Assembly (NCBI RefSeq): GCF_029227915.1
Contig: NC_079881.1
Location: forward strand, 30,915,501-30,979,500
Direction: 5' to 3'
Source: Hydractinia symbiolongicarpus
Lineage: Eukaryota > Cnidaria > Hydrozoa > Anthoathecata > Hydractiniidae
DNA length: 64,000 nt
Shown: positions 9,720 to 24,279 of the stretch, in pieces
Layout of the letters: each line of letters opens with the position of its first letter
How positions within the stretch are numbered: position 1 is the stretch's first letter
Notes under the pieces: model-generated
What the model saw: only the letters and a program-made list of their open reading frames with translations
Told to the model about the DNA's origin: nothing
Databases searched by the model: none
Program-made: the position numbers and the translations under genes

Positions 9720-12700
9720 TGTTGGTACGAATATGTGACCCAACCGTTGAAAATCAAACGGACTGACATCGTTAGAAAGTCAGTGAAATGTAGCATTAGC
9801 AACTGTCTCTATTTCTTCAGCGCGCGATGACGGCTAGGATTGGTCCCGCAGTAAAAAATGAGTTAATAATCGAAATTTTTAAATGAAGTGCTACCACAGC
9901 GCCCAGTGTTATCGCTGAGTTCCGGCAATCATTTAAAATTGAGAAGAATGTTATTTCTTGGAGTCCAATTGTCTCATTTATCACATTTATTAGGTCACAG
10001 TCCAAAGTTAGTTCAATTAAGTCCCACAGTCAATCGTTTCATTGTTAAGAGCGATGCAACCTAGCAATATCAAAACAAATATCGCTAAATACATGTTGGT
10101 ACGAATATTTGACCCAACCGTTGTAACTAAAACGGACTGACACCGTTAGAAAGTCAATGAAATGTAGTTTTTGAAACTGTCGATATTACTTCAGCGCGCG
10201 ATAACGGATAAGATTGGTCCCACAGTAAAGAATGAGTTATTTATCTAAATTTTTAAATGAAGCGCTACACCAGCGTCCAGTGTAATCGCTGAGTTCCGGC
10301 AATTACGTCAAATTAAGAAGAATGTTATTTCTTGGTGTCCAATTGTCTCATTTATCAAATTTACCAGGTTACAGTCTAAAGTTAGTTCAATTATGTCCCA
10401 CAGTCAATCGTTTCATTGTTTAAAGCGATGCAACCTAGTAATATCAAAAAAAATATCGCTAAATACATGTTGGTACAAATATTTGACCCAACCGTTGTAA
10501 CTCAAACGGACTGACACCGTTAGAAAGTCAATAAAATGTAGTTTTTGAAACTGTCGATATTTCTTCAGCGCGCGATGACGGCTAGGATTGGTCCCGCACT
10601 AAAAAATGAGTTATTAATCTAAATTTTTAAATGAAGTGCTACCACAGCGCCCAGTGTTATCGCTGAGTTCCGGCAATCATGTAAAATTGAGAAGAATGTT
10701 ATTTCTTGGAGTCCAATTTTCTCATTTGTCACATTTATTAGGTCACAGTCCAAAGTTAGTTCAATTAAGTCCCACAGTCAATCGTTTCATTGTTAAAAGT
10801 GATGCAACCTAGTAATATCAAAACAAATATCGCTAAATACATGTTGGTACGAATATTTGACCCAACCGTTGTAACTAAAACGGACTGACACCGTTAGAAA
10901 GTCAATGAAATGTAGTTTTGAAACTGTCGATATTACTTCAGTGTGCGATAACGGATAGGATTGGTCCCACAGTAAAGAATGAGTTATTTATCTAAATTTT
11001 TAAATGAAGCTCTACACCAGCGTCCAGTGTATTCGCTGAGTTCCGGCAATCACGTCAAATTAAGAAGAATGTTATTTCTTGGAGTCCAATTGTCTCATTT
11101 ATCAAATTTACCAGGTTACAGTCTAAAGTTAGTTCAATTAAGTCCCACAGTCAATCGTTTCATTGTTTAAAGCGATGCAACCTAGTATTATCAGAAATAT
11201 ACGGCTAAATACATATTGGTACGAATATGTGACCCAACCGTTGAAACTCAAACGGACTGACATCGTTAGAAAGTCAGTGAAATGTAGCATTTGAAACCGT
11301 CTCTATTTCTTCAGCGCGCGCTAACGGCTAGGATTGGTCCCACAGTAAAAAAATGACTTTTTTTAGCTTAATTCTTAAATCATGCGCTACCACATTTTCT
11401 CATTTATCACATTTATCAGGTCACAGTCCAAAGTTAGTTCAATTAAGTCCCACAGTCAATCGTTTCATTGTTTAAAGCGATGCAACCTAGTAATATCAAA
11501 AAAAAAGATCGCTAAATACATGTTGGTACGAATATGTGACCCAACCGTTGAAACTCAAACGGACTGACATCGTTAGAAAGTCAGTGAAATGTAGCATTTG
11601 CAACTGTCGATATTTCTTCAGCGCGCGATGACGGCTAGGATTGGTCCCGCAGTAAAAAATGAGTTAATAATCTAAATTTTTAAATGAAGTGCTACCACAG
11701 CGCCCAGTGTTATCGCTGAGTTCCGGCAATCATTTAAAATTGAGAAGAATGTTATTTCTTGGAGTCCAATTGTCTCATTTATCACATTTATTAGGTCACA
11801 GTCCAAAGTTAGTTCAATTAAGTCCCACAGTCAATCGTTTCATTGTTAAAAGCGATGCAACCTAGCAATATCAAAACAAATATCGCTAAATACATGTTGG
11901 TACGAATATTTGACCCAACCGTTGTAACTAAAACGGACTGACACCGTTAGAAAGTCAATGAAATGTAGTTTTTGAAACTGTCGATAATACTTCAGCGCGC
12001 GATAACGGATAGGATTGGTCCCACAGTAAAGAATGAGTTATTTATCTAAATTTTTAAATGAAGCGCTACACCAGCGTCCAGTGTAATCGCTGAGTTCCGG
12101 CAATTACGTCAAATTAAGAAGAATGTTATTTCTTGGAGTCCAATTGTCTCATTTATCAAATTTACCAGGTTACAGTCTAAAGTTAGTTCAATTATGTCCC
12201 ACAGTCAATCGTTTCATTGTTTAAAGCGATGCAACCTAGTAATATCAAAAAAAATATCGCTAAATACATGTTGGTACAAATATTTGACCCAACCGTTGTA
12301 ACTCAAACGGACTGACACCGTTAGAAAGTCAATAAAATGTAGTTTTTGAAACTGTCGATATTTCTTCAGCGCGCGATGACGGCTAGGATTGGTCCCGCAC
12401 TAAAAAATGAGTTATTAATCTAAATTTTTAAATGAAGTGCTACCACAGCGCCCAGTGTTATCGCTGAGTTCCGGCAATCATGTAAAATTGAGAAGAATGT
12501 TATTTCTTGGAGTCCAATTTTCTCATTTATCACATTTATTGGGTCACAGTCCAAAGTTAGTTCAATTAAGTCCCACAGTCAATCGTTTCATTGTTAAAAG
12601 CGATGCAACCTTATAATATCAAAACAAATATCGCTAAATACATGTTGGTACGAATATTTGACCCAACCGTTGTAACTAAAACGGACTGACACCGTTAGAA

Positions 12701-13030
12701 AGTCAATGAAATGTAGTTTTTGAAACTGTCGATATTACTTCAGCGTGCGATAACGGATAGGATTGGTCCCACAGTAAAGAATGAGTTATTTATCTAAATT
12801 TTTAAATGAAGCTCTACACCAGCGTCCAGTGTAATCGCTGAGTTCCGGCAATCACGTCAAATTAAGAAGAATGTTATTTCTTGGAGTCCAATTGTCTCAT
12901 TTATCAAATTTACCAGGTTACAGTCTAAAGTTAGTTCAATTAAGTCCCACAGTCAATCGTTTCATTGTTTAAAGCGATGCAACCTAGTATTATCAGAAAT
13001 ATACGGCTAAATACATATTGGTAGGAATAT
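9720..13030 (+). repeat. Four-monomer block duplicated at 1,801-bp spacing
   Basis: Monomers starting at 9942, 10316, 10690 and 11063 correspond to those at 11743, 12117, 12491 and 12865. Shared private variants include agttaataat, cctagcaatatc, aattacgtcaaattaag, caattatgtccc and tagtattatcagaaatatacgg. The copies are separated by a shortened monomer with a junction near 11392. A third, partial copy lies at about 16690-17830. Confidence 0.75.
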
Positions 13031-16000
13031 GTGACCCACCGGTTGTAACTCAAACGGAGTGACACCATTAAAAAGTCAATAAGATGTAGTTTTTGAAACT
13101 GTCGCTATTTCTTCAGCGCGCAATAACGGCTAGGATTGGTCCCACAGTAAAAAATGACTTATTAATGTAAATTTTTTAAAGAAGCGCTACCACAGCGCCC
13201 AGTGTAAACGCTGAGTTCCGGCAATCATGTCAAATTAAGAAGAATTTTATTTCTTGGAGTCCAATTGTCTCATTTATCACATTTATCAGGTCACAGTCCA
13301 AAGTTAGTTCAATTAAGTCAAACAGTCATTCGTTTCATTGTTAAAAGCGATGCAACCTAGTAATATCAAAACAAATATCGCTAAATACATGTTGGTACGA
13401 ATATGTGACCCAACCGTTCTAACTCAAACGGACTGACACCGTTAGAAAGTCAATGAAATGTAGTTTTTGAAACTGTCGATATTTCTTCAGCGCGCGCTAA
13501 CGGCTAGGATTGGTCCCACAGTAAAATAATGACTTTTTCTAGCTTAAATCTTAAATGAAGCGCTACCACATTTTCTCATTTATCACATTTATCAGGTCAC
13601 AGTCCAAAGTTAGTTCAATTAAGTCCCACAGTCAATCGTTTTATTGTTTAAAGCGATGCAACCTAGTAATATCAAAAAAAAGATCGCTAAATACATGTTG
13701 GTACGAATATTTGACCCAACCGTTGTTACTCAAACGGACTGACACCCTTAGAAAGTCAATGAAATATAGTTTTTGAAACTCTCGATATTTCTTCAGCGCG
13801 CGATAACAGATAGGATTGGTCCCACAGTAAAAAATGACTTATTAATGTAAATTTTTAAAAGAAGCGCTACCACAGCGCCCAGTGTAAACGCTGAGTTCCG
13901 GCAATCATGTCAAATTAAGAGGAATTATATTTCTTGGAGTCCAATTGTCTCATTTATCACATTTATCAGGTCACAGTCCAAAGTTAGTTGAATTAAGTCC
14001 CACAGTCAATCGTTTCATTGTTAAAAGCGATGCAACCTAGTAATATCTGAAAAATATCGCTAAATACATATTGGTACGAATATGTGACCCAACCGTTCTA
14101 ACTCAAACGGACTGACACCGTTAGAAAGTCAATGAAATGTAGTTTTTGAAACTGTCGATATTTCTTCAGCGCGCGATAACAGATAGGATTGGTCCCACAG
14201 TAAAAAATGACTTATTAATCTAAATTTTTAAATGAAGTGCTACCACAGCGCCAATGTGTTATCGCTGAGTTCCGGCAATCATGCTAAATTGAGAAGAATG
14301 TTATTTCTTGGAGTCAAATTTCCTCATTTATCACATTTATCAGGTCACAGTCCAAAGTTAGTTCAATTAAGTCCCACAGTCAATCGTTTCATTGTTTAAA
14401 GCGATGCAACCTAGTAATATCAAAAAAAAATCGCTAAATACATGTTGGTACGAATATTTGACCCAACCGTTGTAATTCAAACGGACTGACACCATTAAAA
14501 AGTCAATCAAATGTAGTTTTTGAAACTGTCGCTGTTTCTTCAGCGCGCGCTAACGGTTAGGCTTGGTCCCACAGTAAAAACATGACTTTTTTTAGCTTAA
14601 TTCTTAAATGAAGCTCTACCACAGCGCCCAGTGTAATCGTTGAAGTTCGGCAATCATGACAAATTAAGAAGAATGTTACTTCATGGAGTCCAATTGTCAC
14701 ATTTGTCACAACTATCAGGTCACAGTTCAAAGTTAGTTCAATTAAGTCCCACAGTCATTCGTTTCATTGTTAAAAGCGATGCAACCTAGTAATATCAAAA
14801 CAAATATCGCTAAATACATGTTGGTACGAATATGTGACCCAACCGTTGTAACTCAAACGGACTGACACCGTTAGAAAGTCAATGAAATGTAGTTTTTGAA
14901 ACTGTTGCTATTTCTTCAGCGCGCGATAACGGCTGGGATTGGTCCCACAGTGAAAAAATGACTTTTTTTATCTTAATTCTTAAATGAAGCGGTACCACAG
15001 CGCCCAGTGTAATCGCTGAGTTTCGGCAATCATGTCAAATTAGGAAGAATGTTATTTCTCGGAGTCCAATTGTCTCATTTATCACATTTATCAGGTCACA
15101 GTACAAAGTTAGTTCAATTAAGTCCCACAGTCAATCGTTTCATTGTTAAAAGCGATGCAACCTAGTAATATCAAAACAAATATCGCTAAATACATGTTGG
15201 TACGAATATGTGACCCAACCGTTGTAAATCAAACGGACTGACACCGTTAGAAAGTCAATAAAATGTAGTTTTTGAAACTGTTGTTATTTCTTCAGCGCGC
15301 GATAACGGCTAGGATTGGTCCCACAGTAAAAAAATGACTTTTTTATTATCTTAATTATTAAATGAAGCGGTACCACAGCGCACAGTGTAGTCGCTGAGTT
15401 TCGGCAATCATGTCAAATTAAGAAGAATGTTATTTCTTGGAGTCCAATTGTCTCATTTATCACATTTATCAGGTCACAGTCCAAAGTTAGCTCAATTAAG
15501 TCCCACAGTCAATCGTTCCATTGTTAAAAGCGATGCAACCTAGTAATATCAGAAAAATATCGCTAAATACATATTGGTACGAATATGTGACCCACCGGTT
15601 GTAACTCAAACGGAGTGACACCATTAAAAAGTCAATAAGATGTAATTTTTGAAACTGTCGCTATTTCTTCAGCGCGCAAAAACGGCTAGGATTGGTCCCA
15701 CAGTAAAAAATGACTTAATAATGTAAATTTTTAAAAGAAGCGCTACCACAGCGCCCAGTGTAAACGCTGAGTTCCGGCAATCATGTCAAATTAAGAAGAA
15801 TTTTATTTCTTGGAGTCCAATTGTCTCATTTATCAAATTTATAAGGTCACAGTCTAAAGTTAGTTCAATTAAGTCCCACAGTCAATCGTTTCATTGTTTA
15901 AAGCGATGCAACCTAGTAATATCAGAAAAATACCGCTAAATGCATGTTGGTACGAATATGTGACCCAACCGTTGTAACTCAAACGGACTGACACCATTAG

Positions 16001-19000
16001 AAAGTCAATGAAATGTAGTTTATGAAACTGTTGATATTTCTTTAGCGCGCAATAACGGCTAGGATTGGTCCCACAGTAAAAAATGACTTATTTATCTAAA
16101 CTTTTAAATGAAGCGCTACCACAGCGCCCAGTGTAATCGCTGAGTTCCGGCAATCACGTCAAATTACGAAGAATGTTATTTGATGGAGTCCAATTGTCTC
16201 ACTTATAGTGTTTATAAGGTCACAGTCCAAAATCAGTTCAATTTAGTCCCACAGTCAATCGTTTCATTGTTAAAAGCGATGCAACCTAGTAACATGAGAA
16301 AAATATCGCTAAATACATGTTGGTACGAATATTTGACCAAACCGTTGTAACTCAAACAGACTGACACCGTTAGAAAGTCAATGAAATGTAGTTTTTGAAA
16401 CTGTCGATATTACTTCAGCGCGCGATAACGGATAGGATTGGTCCCACAGTAAAGAATGAGTTATTTATCTAAATTTTTAAATGAAGCTCTACACCAGCGT
16501 CCAGTGTAATCGCTGAGTTCCGGCAATCACGTCAAATTAAGAAGAATGTTATTTCTTGGAGTCCAATTGTCTCATTTATCAAATTTACCAGGTTACAGTC
16601 TAAAGTTAGTTCAATTAAGTCCCACAGTCAATCGTTTCATTGTTTAAAGCGATGCAACCTAGTAATATCAGAAATATACCGCTAAATACATGTTGGTACG
16701 AATATGTGACCCAACAGTTGAAACTCAAACGGACTGACATCGTTAGAAAGTCAGTGAAATGTAGCATTTGCAACTGTCTCTATTTCTTCAGCGCGCGATG
16801 ACGGTTAGGATTGGTCCCGCAGTAAAAAATGAGTTAATAATCTAAATTTTTAAATGAAGTGCTACCACAGCGCCCAGTGTTATCGCTGAGTTCCGGCAAT
16901 CATTTAAAATTGAGAAGAATGTTATTTCTTGGAGTCCAATTGTCTCATTTATCACATTTATTAGGTCACAGTCCAAAGTTAGTTCAATTAAGTCCCAAAG
17001 TCAATCGTTTCATTGTTAAAAGCGATGCAACCTAGCAATATCAAAACAAATATCGCTAAATACATGTTGGTACGAATAATTGACCCAACCGTTGTAACTA
17101 AAACGGACTGACACCGTTAGAAAGTCAATGAAATGTAGTTTTTGAAACTGTCGATATTATTTCAACGCGCGATAACGGATAGGATTGGTCCCACAGTAAA
17201 GAATGAGTTATTTATCTAAATTTTTAAATGAAGCGCTACACCAGCGTCCAGTGTAATCGCTGAGTTCCGGCAATTACGTCAAATTAAGAAGAATGTTATT
17301 TCTTGGAGTCCAAATGTCTCATTTATCAAATTTACCAGGTTACAGTCTAAAGTTAGTTCAATTATGTCCCACAGTCAATCGTTTCATTGTTTAAAGCGAT
17401 GCAACCTAGTAATATCAAAAAAGATATCGCTAAATACATGTTGGTACAAATATTTGACCCAACCGTTGTAACTCAAACGGACTGACACCGTTAGAAAGTC
17501 AATAAAATGTAGTTTTTGAAACTGTCGATATTTCTTCAGCGCGCGATGACGGCTAGGATTGGTCCCGCACTAAAAAATGAGTTATTAATCTAAATTTTTA
17601 AATGAAGTGCTACCACAGCGCCCAGTGTTATCGCTGAGTTCCGGCAATCATGTAAAATTGAGAAGAATGTTATTTCTTGGAGTCCAATTTTCTCATTTAT
17701 CACATTTATTAGGTCACAGTCCAAAGTTAGTTCAATTAAGTCCCACAGTCAATCGTTTCATTGTTAAAAGCGATGCAACCTAGTAATATCAAAACAAATA
17801 TCGCTAAATACATGTTGGTACGAATATGTGACCCAACCGTTGAAACTCAAACGGACTGACATCGTTAGAAAGTCAGTGAAATGTAGCATTTGAAACCGTC
17901 TCTATTTCTTCAGCGCGCGCTAACGGCTAGGATTGGTCCCACAGTAAAAAAATGACTTTTTTTAGCTTAATTCTTAAATGATGCGCTACCACATTTTCTC
18001 ATTTATCACATTTATCAGGTCACAGTCCAAAGTTAGTTCAATTAAGTCCCACAGTCATTTGTTTCATTGTTAAAAGCGATGAAACCTAGTAATATAAAAA
18101 CAAATATCGCTAAATACATGTAGGTACGAATATGTGACCCAACCGTTCTAACTCAAACGGACTGACACCGTTAGAAAGTCAATGAAATGTAGTTTTTGAA
18201 ACTGTCGATATATCTTCAGCGCGCGATAACAGATAGGATTGGTCCCACAGTAAAGAATGACTTATTAATCTAAATTTTTAAATGAAGTGCTACCACAGCG
18301 CCAATGTGTTATCGCTGAGTTCCGGCAATCATGCCAAATTGAGAAGAATGTTATTTCTTGGAGTCAAATTTTCTCATTTATCACATTTATCAGGTCACAG
18401 TCCAAAGTTAGTTCAATTAAGTCCCACAGTCAATCGTTTCATTGTTTAAAGCGATGCAACCTAGTAATATCAAAAAAAAATCGCTAAATACATGTTGGTA
18501 CGAATATTTGACCCAACCGTTGTAATTCAAACGGACTGACACCATTAAAAAGTCAATCAAATGTAGTTTTTGAAACTGTCGCTATTTCTTCAGCGCGCGC
18601 TAACGGCTAGGATTGGTCCCACAGTAAAAAAATGACTTTTTTTATCTTAAATCTTAAATGAAGCGCTACCACATTTTCTCATTTATCACATTTATCAGGT
18701 CACAGTCCAAAGTTAGTTCAATTAAGTCCCACAGTCAATCGTTTTATTGTTTTAAGCGATGCAACCTAGTAATATCAGAAAACAGATCGCTAAATACATG
18801 TTAGTACGAATAGTTGACCCAACCGTTGTAACTCAAACGGACTGACACCGTTAGAAAGTCAATGAAATATAGTTTTTGAAACTCTCGATATTTCTTTAGC
18901 GCGCGATAACAGATAGGATTGGTCCCACAGTAAAAAATGACTTATTAATGTAAATTTTTAAAAGAAGCGCTACCACAACGCCCAGTGTAAACGCTGAGTT

Positions 19001-21300
19001 CCGGCAATCATGTCAAATTAAGAAGAATTTTATTTCTTGGAGTCCAATTGTCTCATTTATCACATTTATCAGGTCACAGTCCAAAGTTAGTTCAATTAAG
19101 TCCCACAGTCAATCGTTTCATTGTTAAAAGCGATGCAACCTAGTAATATCAGAAAAATATCGCTAAATACATATTGGTACGAATATGTGACCCACCGGTT
19201 GTAACTCAAACGGAGTGACACCATTAAAAAGTCAATAAGATGTAGTTTTTGAAACTGTCGCTATTCCTTCAGCGCGCAATAACGGCTAGGATTGGTCCCA
19301 CAGTAAAAAATGACTTATTTATCTAAACTTTTAAATGAAGCGCTACCACAGCGCCCCGTGTAATCGCTGAGTTCCGGCAATCTCGTCAAATTACGAAGAA
19401 TGTTATTTGTTGGAGTCCAGTTGGCTCACTTATAGTGTTTATAAGGTCACAGTCCAAAATCAGTTCAATTTAGTCCCACAGTCAATCGTTTCATTGTTAA
19501 AAGCGATGCAACCTAGTAACATGAAAAAAATATCGCTAAATACATGTTGATACGAATATGTGACCCAACCTTTGAAACTCAAACGAACTGACATCGTTAG
19601 AAAGTCAGTGAAATGTAGCATTTGAAACTGTCTCTATTTCTTCAGCGCGCGCTAACGGTTAGGCTTAGTCCCACAGTAAAAACATGACTTTTTTTAGCTT
19701 AATTCTTAAATGAAGCGCTACCACAGCGCCCAGTGTAATCGCTGAAGTTCGGCAATCATGACAAATTAAGAAGAATGTTACTTCATGGAGTCCAATTGTC
19801 TCATTTGTCACAATTATCAGGTCACAGTCCAAAGTTAGTTCAATTAAGTCCCACAGTCAATCGTTTCATTGTTAAAAGCGATGCAACCTAGTAATATCAA
19901 AACAAATATCGCTAAATACATGTTGGTACGAATATGTGACCCAACCGTTGTAAATCAAACGGACTGACACCGTTAGAAAGTCAATAAAATGTAGTTTTTG
20001 AAACTGTTGTTATTTCCTCTGCGCGCGATAACGGCTAGGATTGGTCCCACAGTAAAAAAATGACTTTTTTATTATCTTAATTATTAAATGAAGCGGTACC
20101 ACAGCGCACAGTGTAATCGCTGAGTTTCGGCAATCATGTCAAATTAAGAAGAATGTTATTTCTTGGAGTCCAATTGTCTCATTTATCACATTTATCAGGT
20201 CACAGTCCAAAGTTAGTTCAATTAAGTCCCACAGTCAATCGTTTCATTGTTAAAAGCGATGCAACCTAGTAATATCAGAAAAATATCAATAAATACATAT
20301 TGGTACGAATATGTGACCCACCGGTTGTAACTCAAACGGAGTGACACCATTAAAAAGTCAATAAGATGTAGTTTTTGAAACTGTCGCTATTTTTTCAGCG
20401 CGCAATAACGGCTAGGATTGGTCCCACAGTAAAAAATGACTTATTAATGTAAATTTTTTAAAGAAGCGCTACCACAGCGCCCAGTGTAAACGCTGAGTTC
20501 CGGCAATCATGTCAAATTAAGAAGAATTTTATTTCTTGGAGTCCAATTGTCTCATTTATCACATTTATCAGGTCACAGTCCAAAGTTAGTTCAATTAAGT
20601 CCCACAGTCATTCGTTTCATTGTTAAAAGCGATGCAACCTAGTAATATCAAAACAAATATCGCTAAATACATGTTGGTACGAATATGTGACCCAACCGTT
20701 CTAACTCAAACGGACTGACACCGTTAGAAAGTCAATGAAATGTAGTTTTTGAGACTGTCGATATTTCTTCAGCGCGCGATAACAGATAGGATTGGTCCCA
20801 CAGTAAAGAATGACTTATTAATCTAAATTTTTAAATGAAGTGCTACCACAGCGCCAATGTGTTATCGCTGAGTTCCGGCAATCATGCCAAATTGAGAAGA
20901 ATGTTATTTCTTGGAGTCAAATTTCCTCATTTATCACATTTATCAGGTCACAGTCCAAAGTTAGTTCAATTAAGTCCCACAGTCAATCGTTTCATTGTTT
21001 AAAGCGATGCAACCTAGTAATATCAAAAAAAAATCGCTAAATACATGTTGGTACGAATATTTGACCCAACCGTTGTAATTCAAACGGACTGACACCATTA
21101 AAAAGTCAATCAAATGTAGTATTTGAAACTGTCGCTATTTCTTCAGCGCGCGCTAACGGCTAGGATTGGTCCCACAGTAAAAAAATGACTTTTTTTAGCT
21201 TAAATCTTAAATGAAGCGCTACCACATTTTCTCATTTATCACATTTATCAGGTCACAGTCCAAAGTTGGTTCAGTTAAGTCCCACAGTCAATCGTTTTAT
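11360..21300 (+). repeat. Five shortened monomers with the same deletion of about 70 bp
   Basis: The junction gctaccaca|ttttctcattt occurs at about 11392, 13570, 17993, 18673 and 21224. It removes the segment from gcgcccagtg to ggagtccaa, leaving monomers of about 306 bp. The identical breakpoint shows one deletion spread by amplification. Not seen elsewhere in the array. Confidence 0.75.
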
Positions 21301-24279
21301 TGTTTAAAGCGATGCAACCTAGTAATATCAAAAAAAAGATCGCTAAATACATGTTGGTACGAATATTTGACCCAACCGTTGTAACTCAAACGGACTGACA
21401 CCGTTAGAAAGTCAATGAAATATAGTTTTTGAAACTCTCGATATTTCTTCAGCGCGCGATAACAGATAGGATTGGTCCCACAGTAAAAAATGACTTATTA
21501 ATGTAAATTTTTAAAAGAAGCGCTACCACAGCGCCCAGTGTAAACGCTGAGTTTCGGCAATCATGTCAAATTAAGAAGAATGTTATTTCTTGGAGTCCAA
21601 TTGTCTCATTTATCACATTTATCAGGTCACAGTCCAAAGTTAGCTCAATTAAGTCCCACAGTCAATCGTTTCATTGTTAAAAGCGATGCAACCTAGTAAT
21701 ATCAGAAAAATATCGCTAAATACATATTGGTACGAATATGTGACCCACCGGTTGTAACTCAAACGGAGTGACACCATTAAAAAGTCAATAAGATGTAATT
21801 TTTGAAACTGTCGCTATTTCTTCAGCGCGCAATAACGGCTAGGATTGGTCCCACAGTAAAAATTGACTTATTAATGTAAATTTTTAAAAGAAGCGCTACC
21901 ACAGCGCCCAGTGTAAACGCTGAGTTCCGGCAATCATGTCAAATTGAGAAGAATGTTATTTCTTGGAGTCCAATTTTCTCATTTATCACATTTATTAGGT
22001 CACAGTCCAAAGTTAGTTCAATTAAGTCCCACAGTCAATCGTTTCATTGTTAAAAGCGATGCAACCTAGTAATATCAAAACAAATATCGCTAAATACATT
22101 TTGGTACGAATATTTGATCCAACCGTTGTAACTAAAACGGACTGACACCAATAAAAAGTCAATAAGATGTAGTTTTTGAAACTGTCGCTATTTCTTCAGC
22201 GCGCGATAACGGCTAGGATTGGTCCCACAGTAAAAAATGACTTATCAATGTAAATTTTTAAAAGAAGTGCTACACTGCGCCCAGTGTAAACGCTGAAATC
22301 CGGCAATCATGTTATATTAAGAAGAATGTTATTTCTTGGAGTCCAATTTTCTCATTTATCACATTTATCAGGTCACAGTCCAAGGTTAGTTCAATTAAGT
22401 CCCACAGTCATTCGTTTCATTGTTAAAAGCGATGCAACCTAGTAATATCAAAAAAATATCGTTAAATACATGTTGGTACTAATATCTGACTCAACCGTTG
22501 TAACTCAAACGGACTGACACCGTTAGAAAGTCAATAAAATGTAGTTTTTGAAACTGTCGATATTTCTTCAGCGCGAGATGACGGCTAGGATTGGTCCCGC
22601 AGTAAAAAATGAGTTATTAATCTAAATTTTTAAATGAGGTGCTACCACAGCGCCCAGTGTTATCGCTGAGTTCCGGCAATCATGTAAAATTGAGAAGAAT
22701 GTTATTTCTTGGAGTCCTCCAATTTTCTCATTTATCACATTTAATAGGTCACAGTCCAAAGTTAGTTCAATTAAGTCCCACAGTCAAGCGATGCAAGCTA
22801 GTAATATCAAAAAAAATATCGCTAAATACATGTTGGTACGAATATTTGACCCAACCGTTGTAACTAAAACGGACTGACACCGTTAGAAAGTCAGTGAAGT
22901 GTAGCCTTTGAAACTGTCTCTATTTCTTCAGCGCGCGCTAACGGCTAGGATTGATCCCACAGTAAAAAATTGACTTTTTTTAGCTTAATTCTTAAATGAC
23001 GCGCTACCACAGCGCCAGTGTAATCGCTAAATCTCGGCAATCATGTCAAATTAAGGATAATGTTATTTCTTGGAGTCCAATTGTCTCAATTATCACATTT
23101 ATCAGGTCACAGTCCAAGATTAGTTCAATTAAGTCCCACAGTCATTCGTTTCATTGTTAAAAGCGATGCAACCTAGTAATATCAAAAAAATGTCGCTAAA
23201 TAAATGTTGGTACGAATATGTGACCAACCGTTCTAACTCAAACGGACTGACACCGTTAGAAAGTCAATGAAATGTAGTTTTTGAAACTGTCGATATTTCT
23301 TCAGCGCGCGATAACAGATAGGATTGGTCCCACAGTAAAGAATGACTTATTTATCTAAATTTTTAAATCAAGTGCTACCACAGCGCCCAGTGTAATCGCT
23401 GAAGTTCGGCAGTCATGTCAAATTAAGAAGAATGTTATTTCTTGCAGTCCAATTGTCTCATTTATCACATTTATCATGTCACAGTCCAAAGTTAGTTCAA
23501 TTAAGTCCCACAGTCATTCGTTTCATTGTTAAAATCGATGCAACCTAGTAATATCAAAACAAATATCGCTAAATACATGTTGGTACGAATATGTGACCCA
23601 ACCGTTGTAACTCAAACGGACTGACGCCGTTAGAAAGTCAATGAAATGTAGTTTTTGAAACTGTTGTTATTTCTTCAGCGCGCGATAACGGCTCGGATTG
23701 GTCCCACAGTAAAGAAATGACTTTTTTATTATCTTAATTATTAAATGAAGCGGTACCACAGCGCCCAGTGTAATCGCTGAGTTTCGGCAATCATGTCAAA
23801 TTAAGAAGAATGTTATTTCTTGGAGTCCAGCTGTCTCATTTATCACATTTATCAGGTCACAGTCCAAAGTTAGTTCAATTAAGTCCCACAGTCAATCGTT
23901 TCATTGTTAAAAGCGATGCAACCTAGTAATATCAGAAAAATATCGCTAAATACATATTGGTACGAATATGTGACCCACCGGTTGTAACTCAAACGGAGTG
24001 ACACCATTAAAAAGTCAATAAGATGTAGTTTTTGAAACTGTCGCTATTTCTTCAGCGCGCAATAACGGCTAGGATTGGTCCCACAGTAAAAAATAACTTA
24101 TTAATGTAAATTTTTAAAAGAAGCGCTACCACAACGCCCAGTGTAAACGCTGAGTTCCGGCAATCATGTCAAATTAAGAAGAATTTTATTTCATGGAGTC
24201 CAATTGTCTCATTTATCAAATTTATCAGGTCACAGTCTAAAGTTAGTTCAATTAAGTCCAACAGTCAATCGTTTCATTG